From the NCBI GenBank assembly GCA_003573975.1, contig AP018533.1, positions 992,001 through 1,056,000 on the forward strand: a stretch of 64,000 nucleotides of DNA, given 5' to 3'. Positions 7,516 through 15,798 of the stretch are shown piece after piece. The notes under the pieces were generated by a model that was given only the letters and a program-made list of their open reading frames with translations, ran no database searches and was not told where the DNA came from. Numbering within the stretch: position 1 is the first letter of the stretch; the number at the start of each line of letters is the position of its first letter. The stretch is from Clostridiales bacterium CCNA10 (GTDB taxonomy: Bacteria; Bacillota; Clostridia; Oscillospirales; Oscillospiraceae). A program made the translations under genes and the position numbers.

Positions 7516-7887
7516 TCATGTAAATGCCAAGAATGTTAAAATGATTTGCGCGATATGGATCGACTGGTCGCATATCAGATTTATCCTCCTTTCATTTGCT
7601 TTCATATTATCTACCAGCGCATGGACGATAAAATTCACCAAGAAAGCAAAAATAAATCCGATAGGACATTGAAATTCCATACTGATGGCGATTGGTAGCA
7701 TAATCATAAATGCCCAACTAAATCCGTGCATAATTAGGGCTACGATATAATCGTACCGATACATTTTCTCTGGAGCGGCCTTGTTCCACCACTCCTTTTG
7801 CTTCATTGAGGCGAGAATCCCTTGTAAATAGTAATCGTCCACAATATGGAGAAAGATCATAAGCAGAAGTAAAAAGCAGTTATTCAT
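7516..7887 (-). CDS. multi-pass membrane protein (DUF3307-like)
   Basis: 123 residues with about four hydrophobic segments (roughly 2-15, 48-68, 74-92, 108-122). HIVDDYYLQ near the start and HALVDNMKAN and ICDQSIHIAQI later resemble the H..xDY..Q and H..xD patterns of DUF3307-type proteins. Function unknown. About 150 bp upstream on this strand hold no gene that I can see. Confidence 0.6.
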   Translation of the reverse strand: MNNCFLLLLMIFLHIVDDYYLQGILASMKQKEWWNKAAPEKMYRYDYIVALIMHGFSWAFMIMLPIAISMEFQCPIGFIFAFLVNFIVHALVDNMKANERRINLICDQSIHIAQIILTFLAFT

Positions 7888-7895
7888 ATCAGCAC

Positions 7896-8462
7896 CTACT
7901 TCACATACACATCACGATATACGACACCAAGACGGTACGCTTCTGAATGGCTCCCAACACATACATCAATTCTGTTTCCCTTAATTGCGCCGCCCGTATC
8001 ATGTGCCTTAAACTCTCCATATCCGTCTATGTAAACCGTACTGCCAAGAGGGATGACGGACGGATCAACGGCTATTGATACCCATGGGGTAAGGGGAGCG
8101 CCGGATGCGGTTCCAGAATATCCTCCATTACAGGTCGAGCACGGGCAATAATGGGAGATACGGAATGTGCCGATATATTTCCCTTTGCTATTTTCCTCTT
8201 GAACGGCCTGGTCGTACTGTTGGTAGAGATTTGTGAGAATGCGCTGCTGCTCCCACCATTTCTCCTGGGCAAAAAGAATTGCCGGGTGGCTTTCACTTTC
8301 TCCAAAACTCCTTACATACTCCGCAATTTGATGCGCCATATTCTGCTTTTCGATTGCGCTGTCAATTTGCTGTTGGATCTCTTCAGAACTTGCGGCTTGT
8401 GCTGGGAAGACCAGCAGGGCAGCTATTACACAGGAAGATAAAATTTTACTGATGAACTTGAT
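7896..8462 (-). CDS. secreted 3D-domain cell-wall enzyme
   Basis: Signal peptide (KFISKILSSCVIAALLVFPAQAA), a helical linker to about residue 95, then the 3D domain: Cys-rich HYCPCSTCNGG and VDPSVIPLGSTVYIDGYG ... AHDTGGAIKGNRIDV with the three conserved aspartates. Such domains, with the double-psi barrel of RlpA/MltA type, act on peptidoglycan. After AAGGAG at the expected distance comes ATC (8462), then KFISK; the alternative TTG at 8495 overlaps the upstream gene and would add 11 odd residues. A lysis or cell-entry role is likely. Confidence 0.75.
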   Translation of the reverse strand: MKFISKILSSCVIAALLVFPAQAASSEEIQQQIDSAIEKQNMAHQIAEYVRSFGESESHPAILFAQEKWWEQQRILTNLYQQYDQAVQEENSKGKYIGTFRISHYCPCSTCNGGYSGTASGAPLTPWVSIAVDPSVIPLGSTVYIDGYGEFKAHDTGGAIKGNRIDVCVGSHSEAYRLGVVYRDVYVK

Positions 8463-8475
8463 AAAAACACTCCTT

Positions 8476-9384
8476 TCAATCACACGATACCCCAATATAC
8501 TCCAATACCTTTCGCATACCGAGACCGTGATCCTCCCACGATCTCATACAGTAATCCCATAGTTTTGGATGGGTTTGCTTCAAGCGCTGAAAACGGTTTG
8601 GGGTTTTCTCAAGATGTGCTCCGAAAGCACAAAATACACATCCGGTACGGCGTTCTCCTGTCGTCGTCCACCCCCCCCCACAGGGTACAATGTCGCCATA
8701 TACAGAGGCGTAGGGGACATTGTAGGTATGGAGGTACTGGAGCACATCGTCTTCAGTCCAAAAAGACATAGGCTGAGAGGATGGAGATTTCTTGTTGAAC
8801 GCATTACATCCCGTTGACATCCATGTAGATCGCCTGGATCTGCTTTCGTTAGCCATGGTAGCAATAATGGGGACTCTACCAGTTTCTTTTGAATACTTCT
8901 TCATAGGCTTTTTCTTCATGACATTACAGCACCGTGAAGAAACCTTGAATGGCGCGTCCAACAGATAGCACCACTTTTCACAATTGAACTCTGATTTTGT
9001 CCCGTTACTTCTTACGATTTCCCCGTGAAGCTCTTTCCAGCGAAAAGATCCAGGCTTATGGCCGTATTCCACAGTGTCGGCAACTCGCTTTGATACGATT
9101 GGATAACCGTATGTCTCAATTACCTTTCTGAAGTTCATTTCTGGGCGCAAAACAACTACATTTTCTGTGTTCATTGCAAACTGCCGGACTTCAGGAAATT
9201 CAAGACCAGTATCACAAAATACAGCCGGCACATCTGGATATATTTTGCGCACCAAATCGAGAAGGACGGTAGAATCTTTCCCACCAGAAAATGCGACATA
9301 GACCAATCCATTATAATGTCCGTACCATTCTATAATGCGAGCGGTTGTAACTTGGATTTTCTTATCCAAGCTCCAGGATTGCAT
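8476..9384 (-). CDS. PAPS-reductase/PP-loop family protein with a G9 run
   Basis: 302 residues. VYVAFSGGKDSTVLLDLV is the PP-loop; PAVFCDTGLEFPEV follows, then Cys-rich segments (CCNVMKKKP; RTGCVFCAFGAH) typical of the DndC/PAPS-reductase branch. The codons of VPCGGGWTTTGE contain nine consecutive G; the frame is intact at this length. Transfer of sulfur or an ATP-activated ligand is expected but the substrate is unknown; the cysteine desulfurase at 54690 could supply sulfur. Confidence 0.75.
   Translation of the reverse strand: MQSWSLDKKIQVTTARIIEWYGHYNGLVYVAFSGGKDSTVLLDLVRKIYPDVPAVFCDTGLEFPEVRQFAMNTENVVVLRPEMNFRKVIETYGYPIVSKRVADTVEYGHKPGSFRWKELHGEIVRSNGTKSEFNCEKWCYLLDAPFKVSSRCCNVMKKKPMKKYSKETGRVPIIATMANESRSRRSTWMSTGCNAFNKKSPSSQPMSFWTEDDVLQYLHTYNVPYASVYGDIVPCGGGWTTTGERRTGCVFCAFGAHLEKTPNRFQRLKQTHPKLWDYCMRSWEDHGLGMRKVLEYIGVSCD
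8671..8679 (-). repeat. G9/C9 homopolymer run in PP-loop gene
   Basis: Nine C on the plus strand. The sixth such run within 4.2 kb; this stretch holds every run of 8 or more that I saw in the window. Confidence 0.8.
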
Positions 9385-9389
9385 GGTCT

Positions 9390-9584
9390 CTAAATCTTCT
9401 TTTGTGTATATAAAAACATCCCCTCTCTATAACGGTTGCCCATTCTTTCAATGTACTCCCAACAGGGGAACGGCTCTGTCTGAAAGCACTTTTCACAGCA
9501 GCTCTCGCACACAAAGCCGTACTCCTTGTTGTATGGGCATGGATTGGTAGTTTGGACTTCTTTGCCGCATATGGAGCACTTCAT
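9390..9584 (-). CDS. small Cys-rich zinc-binding protein
   Basis: 64 residues: CSICGKE, NPCPYN, CESCCEKCF. Two CxxC pairs suggest a single zinc site. Overlaps the kinase-HD gene end by four bases. No known function. Confidence 0.65.
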   Translation of the reverse strand: MKCSICGKEVQTTNPCPYNKEYGFVCESCCEKCFQTEPFPCWEYIERMGNRYREGMFLYTQKKI

Positions 9585-10516
9585 TTTGTTTCCTCCGCAG
9601 GTGCCATTTTTGCCTTAATGTCCGCCTCATGAAGCGCCATGACATCTGCGTACATTTTATCGCCAATCAGCCGCTTGAACTTTGCGGCGGCTTTTTCAGC
9701 ATGGGGAACACGCTCCAATTCAAAGGGGCGCATGTGCCACTGAATCAATCCGGCCACATAAAGAACATCAAGAGCAGGCTGGGTGTAAAAGAGGCTGTCA
9801 TATGCGGAGACATGATGGTGCTCATAGTAATGAGCAATGTCGGTATCTTCACCCTTGCTGTTTTTGAATGCCTTAGTAAAAGCCTTGCCGATATCATGCA
9901 ACATTGCCGCCTCATACAGCTCAGGGGAACCATTGTGGATATTCGCATATGTAGCGATGCAATGAGCGCCAACCGTTAGATCATGATGGGGATTATCCTG
10001 ATCCAGCCAGGCCAAGCCATTTTCGCCCCAGAAAAGCTCTTTCACATCCAGCGTCTTAAAACCATCCGGGTAAATCACATGAATCTTGTCCCATCCCTCA
10101 TAATACTGGGGAATCCAAATGGACTTATACATCCGCTCCAGGACTTCATAGGGGACAACGCGATCCCGATGCTTGCTGCGCTCCACGCAATCGGCAAAAG
10201 GAGTTGCCATGAATTCGCACACTTTTTCGCACGGGACTTTGCTCAGCCGCTGAATGGTGTCCATACGGCGCTTATAGTTGATATTCGTTGCGTCGTAAAT
10301 GACATTTCTGCCGTTGCTCAAATCCTCGATCACACGGCGGTGAAGCACATCAAACACCTTACCATTATTGTTCTGATCCTGGACATCCCCAAGGATCTCT
10401 TCGCGGATTGCGTCGCTGGAATGAACCACAGCATTAAACTCTTCTTTCAGCTTTTCCGCATAGCAGGACTTCCCGCTGTAAGGAAGCCCGACCATCATCA
10501 TAAACATCGGTTTCAT
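9581..10516 (-). CDS. P-loop polynucleotide-kinase-like domain fused to HD domain
   Basis: About 311 residues from ATG at 10516 (after GGAGGG). Kinase part: Walker A VGLPYSGKS, then VIYDATNINYKRRMDTI, the pattern of 5'-end nucleic-acid kinases. From about residue 180 an HD phosphohydrolase: GAHCIATY, AAMLHDIGKAF, HYYEHHHVSA. T4-type RNA repair uses a kinase fused to a phosphatase; here the HD domain could do end healing. It heads a cluster with a nucleotidyltransferase and an RNA ligase, which supports RNA repair. Nucleotide metabolism is the alternative. Confidence 0.75.
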   Translation of the reverse strand: MKPMFMMMVGLPYSGKSCYAEKLKEEFNAVVHSSDAIREEILGDVQDQNNNGKVFDVLHRRVIEDLSNGRNVIYDATNINYKRRMDTIQRLSKVPCEKVCEFMATPFADCVERSKHRDRVVPYEVLERMYKSIWIPQYYEGWDKIHVIYPDGFKTLDVKELFWGENGLAWLDQDNPHHDLTVGAHCIATYANIHNGSPELYEAAMLHDIGKAFTKAFKNSKGEDTDIAHYYEHHHVSAYDSLFYTQPALDVLYVAGLIQWHMRPFELERVPHAEKAAAKFKRLIGDKMYADVMALHEADIKAKMAPAEETK

Positions 10517-10533
10517 ATTGTCCCTCCATATAC

Positions 10534-11364
10534 TCAAGCAGCACAGCCGATCTCGCTTTTGAAATTGTACTTAAACAGATCAATCAGCGTCTGGTTTAAT
10601 ACATAGTCAACGGCTCGATTAACGGTTGGCGTATGCTCTTCCATATATTTTGCCTTTGTCTCTTTCATCTTTGATGTGTAGACTTCCGCCATATTAACAG
10701 CGTCATCTTTACTCAGGCACCCAAATTTAATTTGTTTGAGATAATCTGCTTTCTTGGAGAGCAGGCAATCTTCATATGCCTCACCTGCAAGCCACCTTGT
10801 CATGAATTCGTCAAGCCTTAAAATATGGTGCAATTGCTTTGGGTCGTACCCGAACCGTTCAATCTTATCTATTGTTGCAGGATATGGGTGGCAGAGCGCC
10901 TTTTGCTTCTCCATTGCGGTGCCAACCATACAATTCAGAGATGCAAAGTCGTTGTATCTCCCGATCAACTCGCGGGAGTCCAAGACCGGCTGAAAAAGAG
11001 ACGCATACTTCGGATTAAGAATTCTGTATTTCGTGAAAAGGATCTCAACAAAATTGATGTTCTGTTTTCTGAAGCAATCAAACATCAGGCGGATGTCTTT
11101 CACATCAACATGCTCATCATTTTCCATGATGTGCGTGTAACTATACGGCTTTCGGTTCAATACAAAATCCTCGAAAGAGGGGAGGACGATGAGCTTTGAA
11201 TCTACATCGCTCCCCTCGTAGTCGAGCTTATAATTTTGCGACCCTTGCAGGAAAATGCCGACCCATTCCGGGTGCTTTTCCTTTACAGCGTCTAAATGTT
11301 CTGAAAGCCGGCGCATGATTTTTTCATCATGGCTCCGCTCTTCTATCTCAAACACTCCTTTCAT
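10534..11364 (-). CDS. nucleotidyltransferase (YcgL/COG3541-like)
   Basis: 276 residues. FLQGSQNYKLDYEGSDVDSK contains the G-S-x(n)-D-x-D metal site of the polymerase-beta nucleotidyltransferase fold; the pattern matches a phage and bacterial family of unknown substrate. Set between the RNA ligase and the kinase-HD gene with 4-bp-scale overlaps, so probably part of the same RNA-processing operon. Confidence 0.72.
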   Translation of the reverse strand: MKGVFEIEERSHDEKIMRRLSEHLDAVKEKHPEWVGIFLQGSQNYKLDYEGSDVDSKLIVLPSFEDFVLNRKPYSYTHIMENDEHVDVKDIRLMFDCFRKQNINFVEILFTKYRILNPKYASLFQPVLDSRELIGRYNDFASLNCMVGTAMEKQKALCHPYPATIDKIERFGYDPKQLHHILRLDEFMTRWLAGEAYEDCLLSKKADYLKQIKFGCLSKDDAVNMAEVYTSKMKETKAKYMEEHTPTVNRAVDYVLNQTLIDLFKYNFKSEIGCAA

Positions 11365-11735
11365 TAAGTGAATGGATTTTTGTTCCCATATCCAAAGAAG
11401 ATATCAAAAATATCAGACAGATCATCGTCGCCTGTTTTTGGGATATGGTTTGACCTCTGCTCGTTCTTTTTGTCCGGTTTGTAATCGATGTTGTAGGACA
11501 TGTTCTTTGTCCAGCGCTCATTTCTGGTTCTGCTTCGCAGGACAATTGGATCTGAAATACTCCGTTTTACACGCTTGGCAAGCAGAGCACCGGATAACTC
11601 ATTTCCGTTATCATCGAAAAAATCCGACATCTTTGGGACAGAGATATAAAGGTGTGTTACCCCGTCTACGGTGTCTTCTTTCTCAAGACGGACACCATAT
11701 TGCCGCCAGGGTTCGATCATTTCCTTGTTTGTCAT
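11364..11735 (-). CDS. hypothetical protein in RNA-repair cluster
   Basis: 123 residues, polar, with an acidic C-terminal third (TGDDDLSDIFDIFFGYG). No family recognised. Its start overlaps the RNA ligase stop and its stop overlaps the nucleotidyltransferase start, so it is translated with them. Confidence 0.6.
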   Translation of the reverse strand: MTNKEMIEPWRQYGVRLEKEDTVDGVTHLYISVPKMSDFFDDNGNELSGALLAKRVKRSISDPIVLRSRTRNERWTKNMSYNIDYKPDKKNEQRSNHIPKTGDDDLSDIFDIFFGYGNKNPFT

Positions 11736-13048
11736 GCGGCATCTGCTACTTCCTGGGACTCTTCCATATCAGGAGCAGAGGCCACCTCTTTGATAATGCC
11801 CTCCAGCACCTTGAACGCAAAGTTCTTGTGCTTGTAAGCGGTGAACTTTGGGCGGTTCACGATGCGGCAGACAACGCCCTCGCGCACATGGGACTTGCCG
11901 ATGGGATCAGCACCGTCGTAGTAACACTCGGCTACGGTTTTTACCCACTCACCGGGACTATCAGACTCAGGCACAAACCCAGACCACAGGAGCGGGACGC
12001 AGTTCACGCCCATCTGTTCACACCGATAGCGCATGAAGAAAGGCGGGTACTCCACAACATCCCCATCTTCATTGGTCGTGGTCATGCGATACACATAAAA
12101 GGCAGACTTCGGAGCGTCTACACCATTCGGATCACATCCAAAACTGAATACAGTCTGCTTGCCGTACTGCTTCACAAACTCCTTATCTCCGACCTTCTTG
12201 TTGTCGCAGGAGGCCATGATCGGCGTACCGTCGTCGGTAAATCCGACCACCTCATAGTAAACGGTTTCGCCCTTATGAAGCTTGCCCTCGAACACCTTGG
12301 CGTGTTGCTCCCGAAATGCGTTGCTTCCATAAAAGCCGCCGTCAAAGGTGTCGAGAACAACGCGGCGGGTTCCCGTGACATAGCCCCAGTCATAGATCGG
12401 TTTCCCAGGCCGGCGCAGCAGCTTGTCCATAAAGGACTTTTTATAACCAGACAGCACGGGGAGGTAGCCGGTTCGCTGGGATGTACCGTGCATCTTCAGC
12501 GTGATCTCAACAAGATCTCCCTGGTGGAAAGCGCTGAGGTTATAAGGAAGCTGTTCCGTGTCCGCATGTTCCATGAACAGGGGAGAGATGGGGTCTTTGC
12601 GCTTTCTGGTACGATTGCCGGCACCAACAGAATTTCCCTTTTTACGAACTGGGATATACTTTTCACAGATCGTAACGCCGTTGAGCTGCGTAATAGTGTC
12701 GCCCTCTTTGAGCTGAGAGATATCCGTGAAATCCGCAAGGGATGACAGGGGCATGAACAGGCCGTCGCTCTTCTCGCCGCGAAGCTTCAGCGCCTTGATA
12801 TTCCTCTTCTCTGGATCGAGATAGCCACCAGCGGGGCTCCCGTTCTCATCTTTTCTGCGCAGAAGGTCGTTCTTCTGGGCGAACTCAACACCAAGTTGGC
12901 CGTCAACGGGGAAGTAGACACCCAGCTCGTCAGGCTGCGTATCAAGCCCAACGATTACCGTATTACCGAAACACTCGCCGCAGAGCAGGCGATCTGCATT
13001 GGAGTGCTTACGCAGGTTTTTAATCCTGGTTACAAAAGCGTTATACAT
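11732..13048 (-). CDS. RNA ligase (Rnl5/DRB0094-like)
   Basis: 438 residues. The N-terminal about 95 residues (RIKNLRKHSNADRLLCGECF ... GVYFPVDGQLG) match the OB-like domain of Deinococcus DRB0094-type RNA ligases. The nucleotidyl-transfer motif I is LKMHGTSQRTG (Lys-x-His-Gly), with later EVVGFTDDG and REGVVCRI as motifs IIIa/IV-like. These enzymes seal RNA ends through a covalent Lys-AMP. A repeated AAGGAATTAG element precedes it. With the kinase-HD protein it would form a two-enzyme RNA repair set. Confidence 0.85.
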   Translation of the reverse strand: MYNAFVTRIKNLRKHSNADRLLCGECFGNTVIVGLDTQPDELGVYFPVDGQLGVEFAQKNDLLRRKDENGSPAGGYLDPEKRNIKALKLRGEKSDGLFMPLSSLADFTDISQLKEGDTITQLNGVTICEKYIPVRKKGNSVGAGNRTRKRKDPISPLFMEHADTEQLPYNLSAFHQGDLVEITLKMHGTSQRTGYLPVLSGYKKSFMDKLLRRPGKPIYDWGYVTGTRRVVLDTFDGGFYGSNAFREQHAKVFEGKLHKGETVYYEVVGFTDDGTPIMASCDNKKVGDKEFVKQYGKQTVFSFGCDPNGVDAPKSAFYVYRMTTTNEDGDVVEYPPFFMRYRCEQMGVNCVPLLWSGFVPESDSPGEWVKTVAECYYDGADPIGKSHVREGVVCRIVNRPKFTAYKHKNFAFKVLEGIIKEVASAPDMEESQEVADAA

Positions 13049-13061
13049 TGCATCACCTCAA

Positions 13062-13079
13062 ATAGATTAACTAATTCCT
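13062..13079 (-). promoter_or_regulatory. repeated intergenic element upstream of RNA ligase
   Basis: Minus strand AGGAATTAGTTAATCTAT, 13 bp before the ATG and overlapping the end of the upstream gene. Confidence 0.6.
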
Positions 13080-13082
13080 AAC

Positions 13083-13514
13083 TTAATCGCTGTCAAGGAT
13101 CTTGATACCGACACCTTTATCTCCAATCTCCTTCAACACGGAATAGAGCGTTTCATCGCCATAGCCAATATTCTTGAACAGAATCGTATATCCGTCTTCG
13201 ATCAGATTCGTACACTCATCATACAGCTCTTTTGAAAACCATCCCTCAGAGATAATCTTTTCAATGGTATCAATTTCGCCGCAGGATTCGTTATCCAAAA
13301 TACAGGAGTCCAGCTCCTCTTTTGTAGTGCATCGTTCCCCAGCCGTCGTTTCATACCCAGCGTCAGAGAGCAGAAGCATTTCGACGATCCCGTAAAAATA
13401 TTTGATCTCAGGATATTTCTCTGCGACATCAGAGGGGATATCGGGATTAGCTTTATACGCAATTATGAAACTTGAGCTACTGCTATTTGTAACAAAATCA
13501 GTTCTTACTTTCAT
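13083..13514 (-). CDS. DFVTNSSSSSF-leader protein 1
   Basis: 143 residues. Starts KVRTDFVTNSSSSSFIIAYK; the rest is acidic and unlike its paralogues apart from the leader. The leader (basic, then DFVTN, then five serines, then Phe) occurs at the N-terminus of five genes between 13.1 and 15.8 kb. It is not a usual signal peptide (no hydrophobic core). Function unknown. Confidence 0.75.
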   Translation of the reverse strand: MKVRTDFVTNSSSSSFIIAYKANPDIPSDVAEKYPEIKYFYGIVEMLLLSDAGYETTAGERCTTKEELDSCILDNESCGEIDTIEKIISEGWFSKELYDECTNLIEDGYTILFKNIGYGDETLYSVLKEIGDKGVGIKILDSD

Positions 13515-13517
13515 GGT

Positions 13518-14096
13518 TCACCCCTTGTGGATATAATCATAGAAACGTCTGTATGTGCCGAACCGATCTTTCAGACTGGCGACGATTTCAGCGGGGTTCA
13601 GATGGAATCTGGAACACACCTCGGTCACATACTCGCTGTCATAAAGTTTCTTGCGTCTCTTATTGAGCTGTTTTACCTTATCGAAAACTTCATCACGAGA
13701 GACTTTATATTCTCTTTCCAGATACTTTGCCAGATCTTTGTTGGAATACTCGATAAACTGGCAGATGGGGCAGCACTCTTCCGGGATGCTATAATACCCA
13801 TCATCGCGCTCCAGCATCATCTCTTCCAGCTCTTCATCGGTCTTCTCGTTCAGCTCCGTATCGGTCATACCATTAAAGCGAGACCAGGATTGCTGCATTT
13901 CCTCCTGGATCAGACGAAGCATTACTTCTCTGGGTGCGCTCAGCATCTCATCCTGGCAAATGGTATGGCCGTTTACGCACTCGACCATCTCTGCCTCTTG
14001 TAGCGACATATCCCATCCGCTCTCGACATTGCCGCAAATATCGCAAACAAAACTGGAGCTGCTGGAATTGGTCACAAAATCTTTTCTGAATTTCAT
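13518..14096 (-). CDS. DFVTNSSSSSF-leader protein 2 with zinc knuckles
   Basis: 192 residues. KFRKDFVTNSSSSSFVCDIC; Cys pairs CDIC and C(x)13 further on plus ECCPICQF at about residue 112 suggest zinc binding. C-terminal half (residues 125-190) is helical and charged. Three bases separate it from leader protein 1. Confidence 0.75.
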   Translation of the reverse strand: MKFRKDFVTNSSSSSFVCDICGNVESGWDMSLQEAEMVECVNGHTICQDEMLSAPREVMLRLIQEEMQQSWSRFNGMTDTELNEKTDEELEEMMLERDDGYYSIPEECCPICQFIEYSNKDLAKYLEREYKVSRDEVFDKVKQLNKRRKKLYDSEYVTEVCSRFHLNPAEIVASLKDRFGTYRRFYDYIHKG

Positions 14097-14108
14097 ATGA
14101 CACCTCTT

Positions 14109-14537
14109 TTACTGCTTAATCGGGCATACTGCCATGCCCCGCTCTTTTAGAAATTGGATTGCCTTGTCAGCGGAAAGATGCCCCATAATCCATTCAAGTG
14201 TGACATCTTTCTTTTCTTCATTGATTTCAATAATAGAAATTGAAGAAAAGTCCTTTTGAAACAAATCTATAGGTTCAGCAAGCCACTCTTTACACAAATG
14301 TAAATACGGACGGTGTAAAATAAATGTGCGGGAAGAAAATATGCTGTGATCTGGTTTTTTCTCAAAGCGCTCAAACGCCTGTTCAAAGGTTGCATCTTTT
14401 AGAATTATTTTTAAGTCAGTTACATCGCTTTCCTCTTTGCAAAACCAACCCGTATATCCAAACCTGTTCCACTCTCCATGGTCGAGTTGATACATATAAT
14501 AAGAGTTGTAAATCTTCAGCATAAGATTTTTCCTCAA
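14109..14537 (-). CDS. hypothetical protein inside the leader-protein cluster
   Basis: 142 residues. Lacks the serine leader. Contains WNRFGYTGWFCKEESDVTD and a C-terminal FLKERGMAVCP. No family recognised. Its start overlaps the stop of leader protein 3 by 4 bp, so it is co-translated with that group. Confidence 0.6.
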   Translation of the reverse strand: MRKNLMLKIYNSYYMYQLDHGEWNRFGYTGWFCKEESDVTDLKIILKDATFEQAFERFEKKPDHSIFSSRTFILHRPYLHLCKEWLAEPIDLFQKDFSSISIIEINEEKKDVTLEWIMGHLSADKAIQFLKERGMAVCPIKQ

Positions 14538-15049
14538 TGGTGATTAAATCTTCTCACTGTAAATTCTTGCTCAGGGAGAATGTGATGCTCAAGCTCAGAG
14601 CCGACATCTGTATGATCTTCATACTCCAGCTCTACCAGGTATTCCTTATCGCCAATATCCTCTTTGATTTTTGAGAGAAGTTCTTTTGTATGGCGCTCTA
14701 CCTCCGCCGCTCGCTCTGGGGAATCGAAGTAGTCAATATACTCGCTGTCCGGGTGCTCTTCTCTCCACTTCTTTTCAAATGTGGGCTTATCAGAAGACCA
14801 CCAACCTCCCTCGCCGTAATCCGTAAGAAATTCTGCGTCATCACGAACTTCATCCATGACTAAGCTCTCAAACATTTCTTTCTGGATCGGCGTTGCCTCC
14901 ATGAAATCATTTAGAAGCTGCGTTACATAGTCACTACCGTATCGCCTTGCCATGGCGGAAATCTGCTCTGCGCCGTCTTCTTTGCTCTCAAACGCAAGGA
15001 TAAAACTGCTGGAAGAACTATTGGTTACAAAATCTTGTCTTACTTTCAT
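14534..15049 (-). CDS. DFVTNSSSSSF-leader protein 3
   Basis: 171 residues. KVRQDFVTNSSSSSFILAFE, then an acidic body (SEYIDYFDSPERAAEVERHT near residue 105) predicted largely helical. RBS-like AAGGAGGG before the ATG. No other domain recognised. Confidence 0.75.
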   Translation of the reverse strand: MKVRQDFVTNSSSSSFILAFESKEDGAEQISAMARRYGSDYVTQLLNDFMEATPIQKEMFESLVMDEVRDDAEFLTDYGEGGWWSSDKPTFEKKWREEHPDSEYIDYFDSPERAAEVERHTKELLSKIKEDIGDKEYLVELEYEDHTDVGSELEHHILPEQEFTVRRFNHH

Positions 15050-15058
15050 GTACCCTCC

Positions 15059-15475
15059 TTAGCCGTCTCTGCCGGCTCCCCACTGGCAATCGATTTCCGC
15101 AAAACCATTTTCCTCAGTGATATCGTCAATTGCAGCGGTGTTAAAATAAGAGTAGTCAACATCGTAGTCCGGGTAGCCGTCCTCGTCCTCATCGATATCC
15201 TGCCGATCCTCCGACACGACGAACTGATCACCAGCGTGTTCCTTGATGTAATCCTCTTTCGGAGTAACATCGACACCTGCCCAGTCCGCCTCTAACCATC
15301 TGCCCCATCGGTCGTTCTTGATATTCTCCAGAATCTCTTCCGATGTATAAACCTCAATACGATCTTTGTGCTTTTCAAGAATGGCCTGCGCCTTGATAGG
15401 ATCTGCGATGCGGGCAAAGCAGCAAATAAAGCTACTGGAGCTACTGTTCGTCACAAAATCGCTACGAATTTTCAT
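15059..15475 (-). CDS. DFVTNSSSSSF-leader protein 4
   Basis: 138 residues. KIRSDFVTNSSSSSFICCFA; centre resembles leader protein 3 weakly (KHKDRIEVYTSEEILENI), C-terminus very acidic with DEDEDGYPDYDVDY. Ten bases upstream of leader protein 3. Confidence 0.75.
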   Translation of the reverse strand: MKIRSDFVTNSSSSSFICCFARIADPIKAQAILEKHKDRIEVYTSEEILENIKNDRWGRWLEADWAGVDVTPKEDYIKEHAGDQFVVSEDRQDIDEDEDGYPDYDVDYSYFNTAAIDDITEENGFAEIDCQWGAGRDG

Positions 15476-15487
15476 CTTCTCACCTCT

Positions 15488-15787
15488 TTAATGATGACTT
15501 TCCAGGAAATCAATAGAGACATCCCAATTTCCGTATCTATCTGATAATCCCCATCCGCTAAACCCGTTATGGATAAAGTTTTCAAAAGCACCGTCGTTAT
15601 CCCCGTCGCCACATTCATATCGAATAGACTCTCCAGGCTCCAGAATAAATCGGTCTTCTGCGTCATCCAGAATCTTAGAGACCAAAGATAAAACGACATC
15701 CCTTGCAGTCATTGTCTTATCAGAATGGTTTGTAATCAAAAAACTGCTGGAACTGCTGTTAGTTACAAAGTCCTTTCTATACTTCAA
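15488..15787 (-). CDS. DFVTNSSSSSF-leader protein 5
   Basis: 99 residues, the shortest of the set. KYRKDFVTNSSSSSFLITNH then a predicted beta-rich C-terminus (RFILEPGESIRYECGDGDND). Twelve bases upstream of leader protein 4. Confidence 0.75.
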   Translation of the reverse strand: MKYRKDFVTNSSSSSFLITNHSDKTMTARDVVLSLVSKILDDAEDRFILEPGESIRYECGDGDNDGAFENFIHNGFSGWGLSDRYGNWDVSIDFLESHH

Positions 15788-15798
15788 AATACTACTCC

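Noticed and set aside
11372..12745. 457-codon plus-strand frame opposite the RNA ligase
   Set aside because: Shadow of the ligase codons; the ligase frame has recognisable motifs, this one none.
14109..14537. Sixth Ser-leader paralogue
   Set aside because: It sits in the cluster but the N-terminus lacks DFVTN and the serine run.
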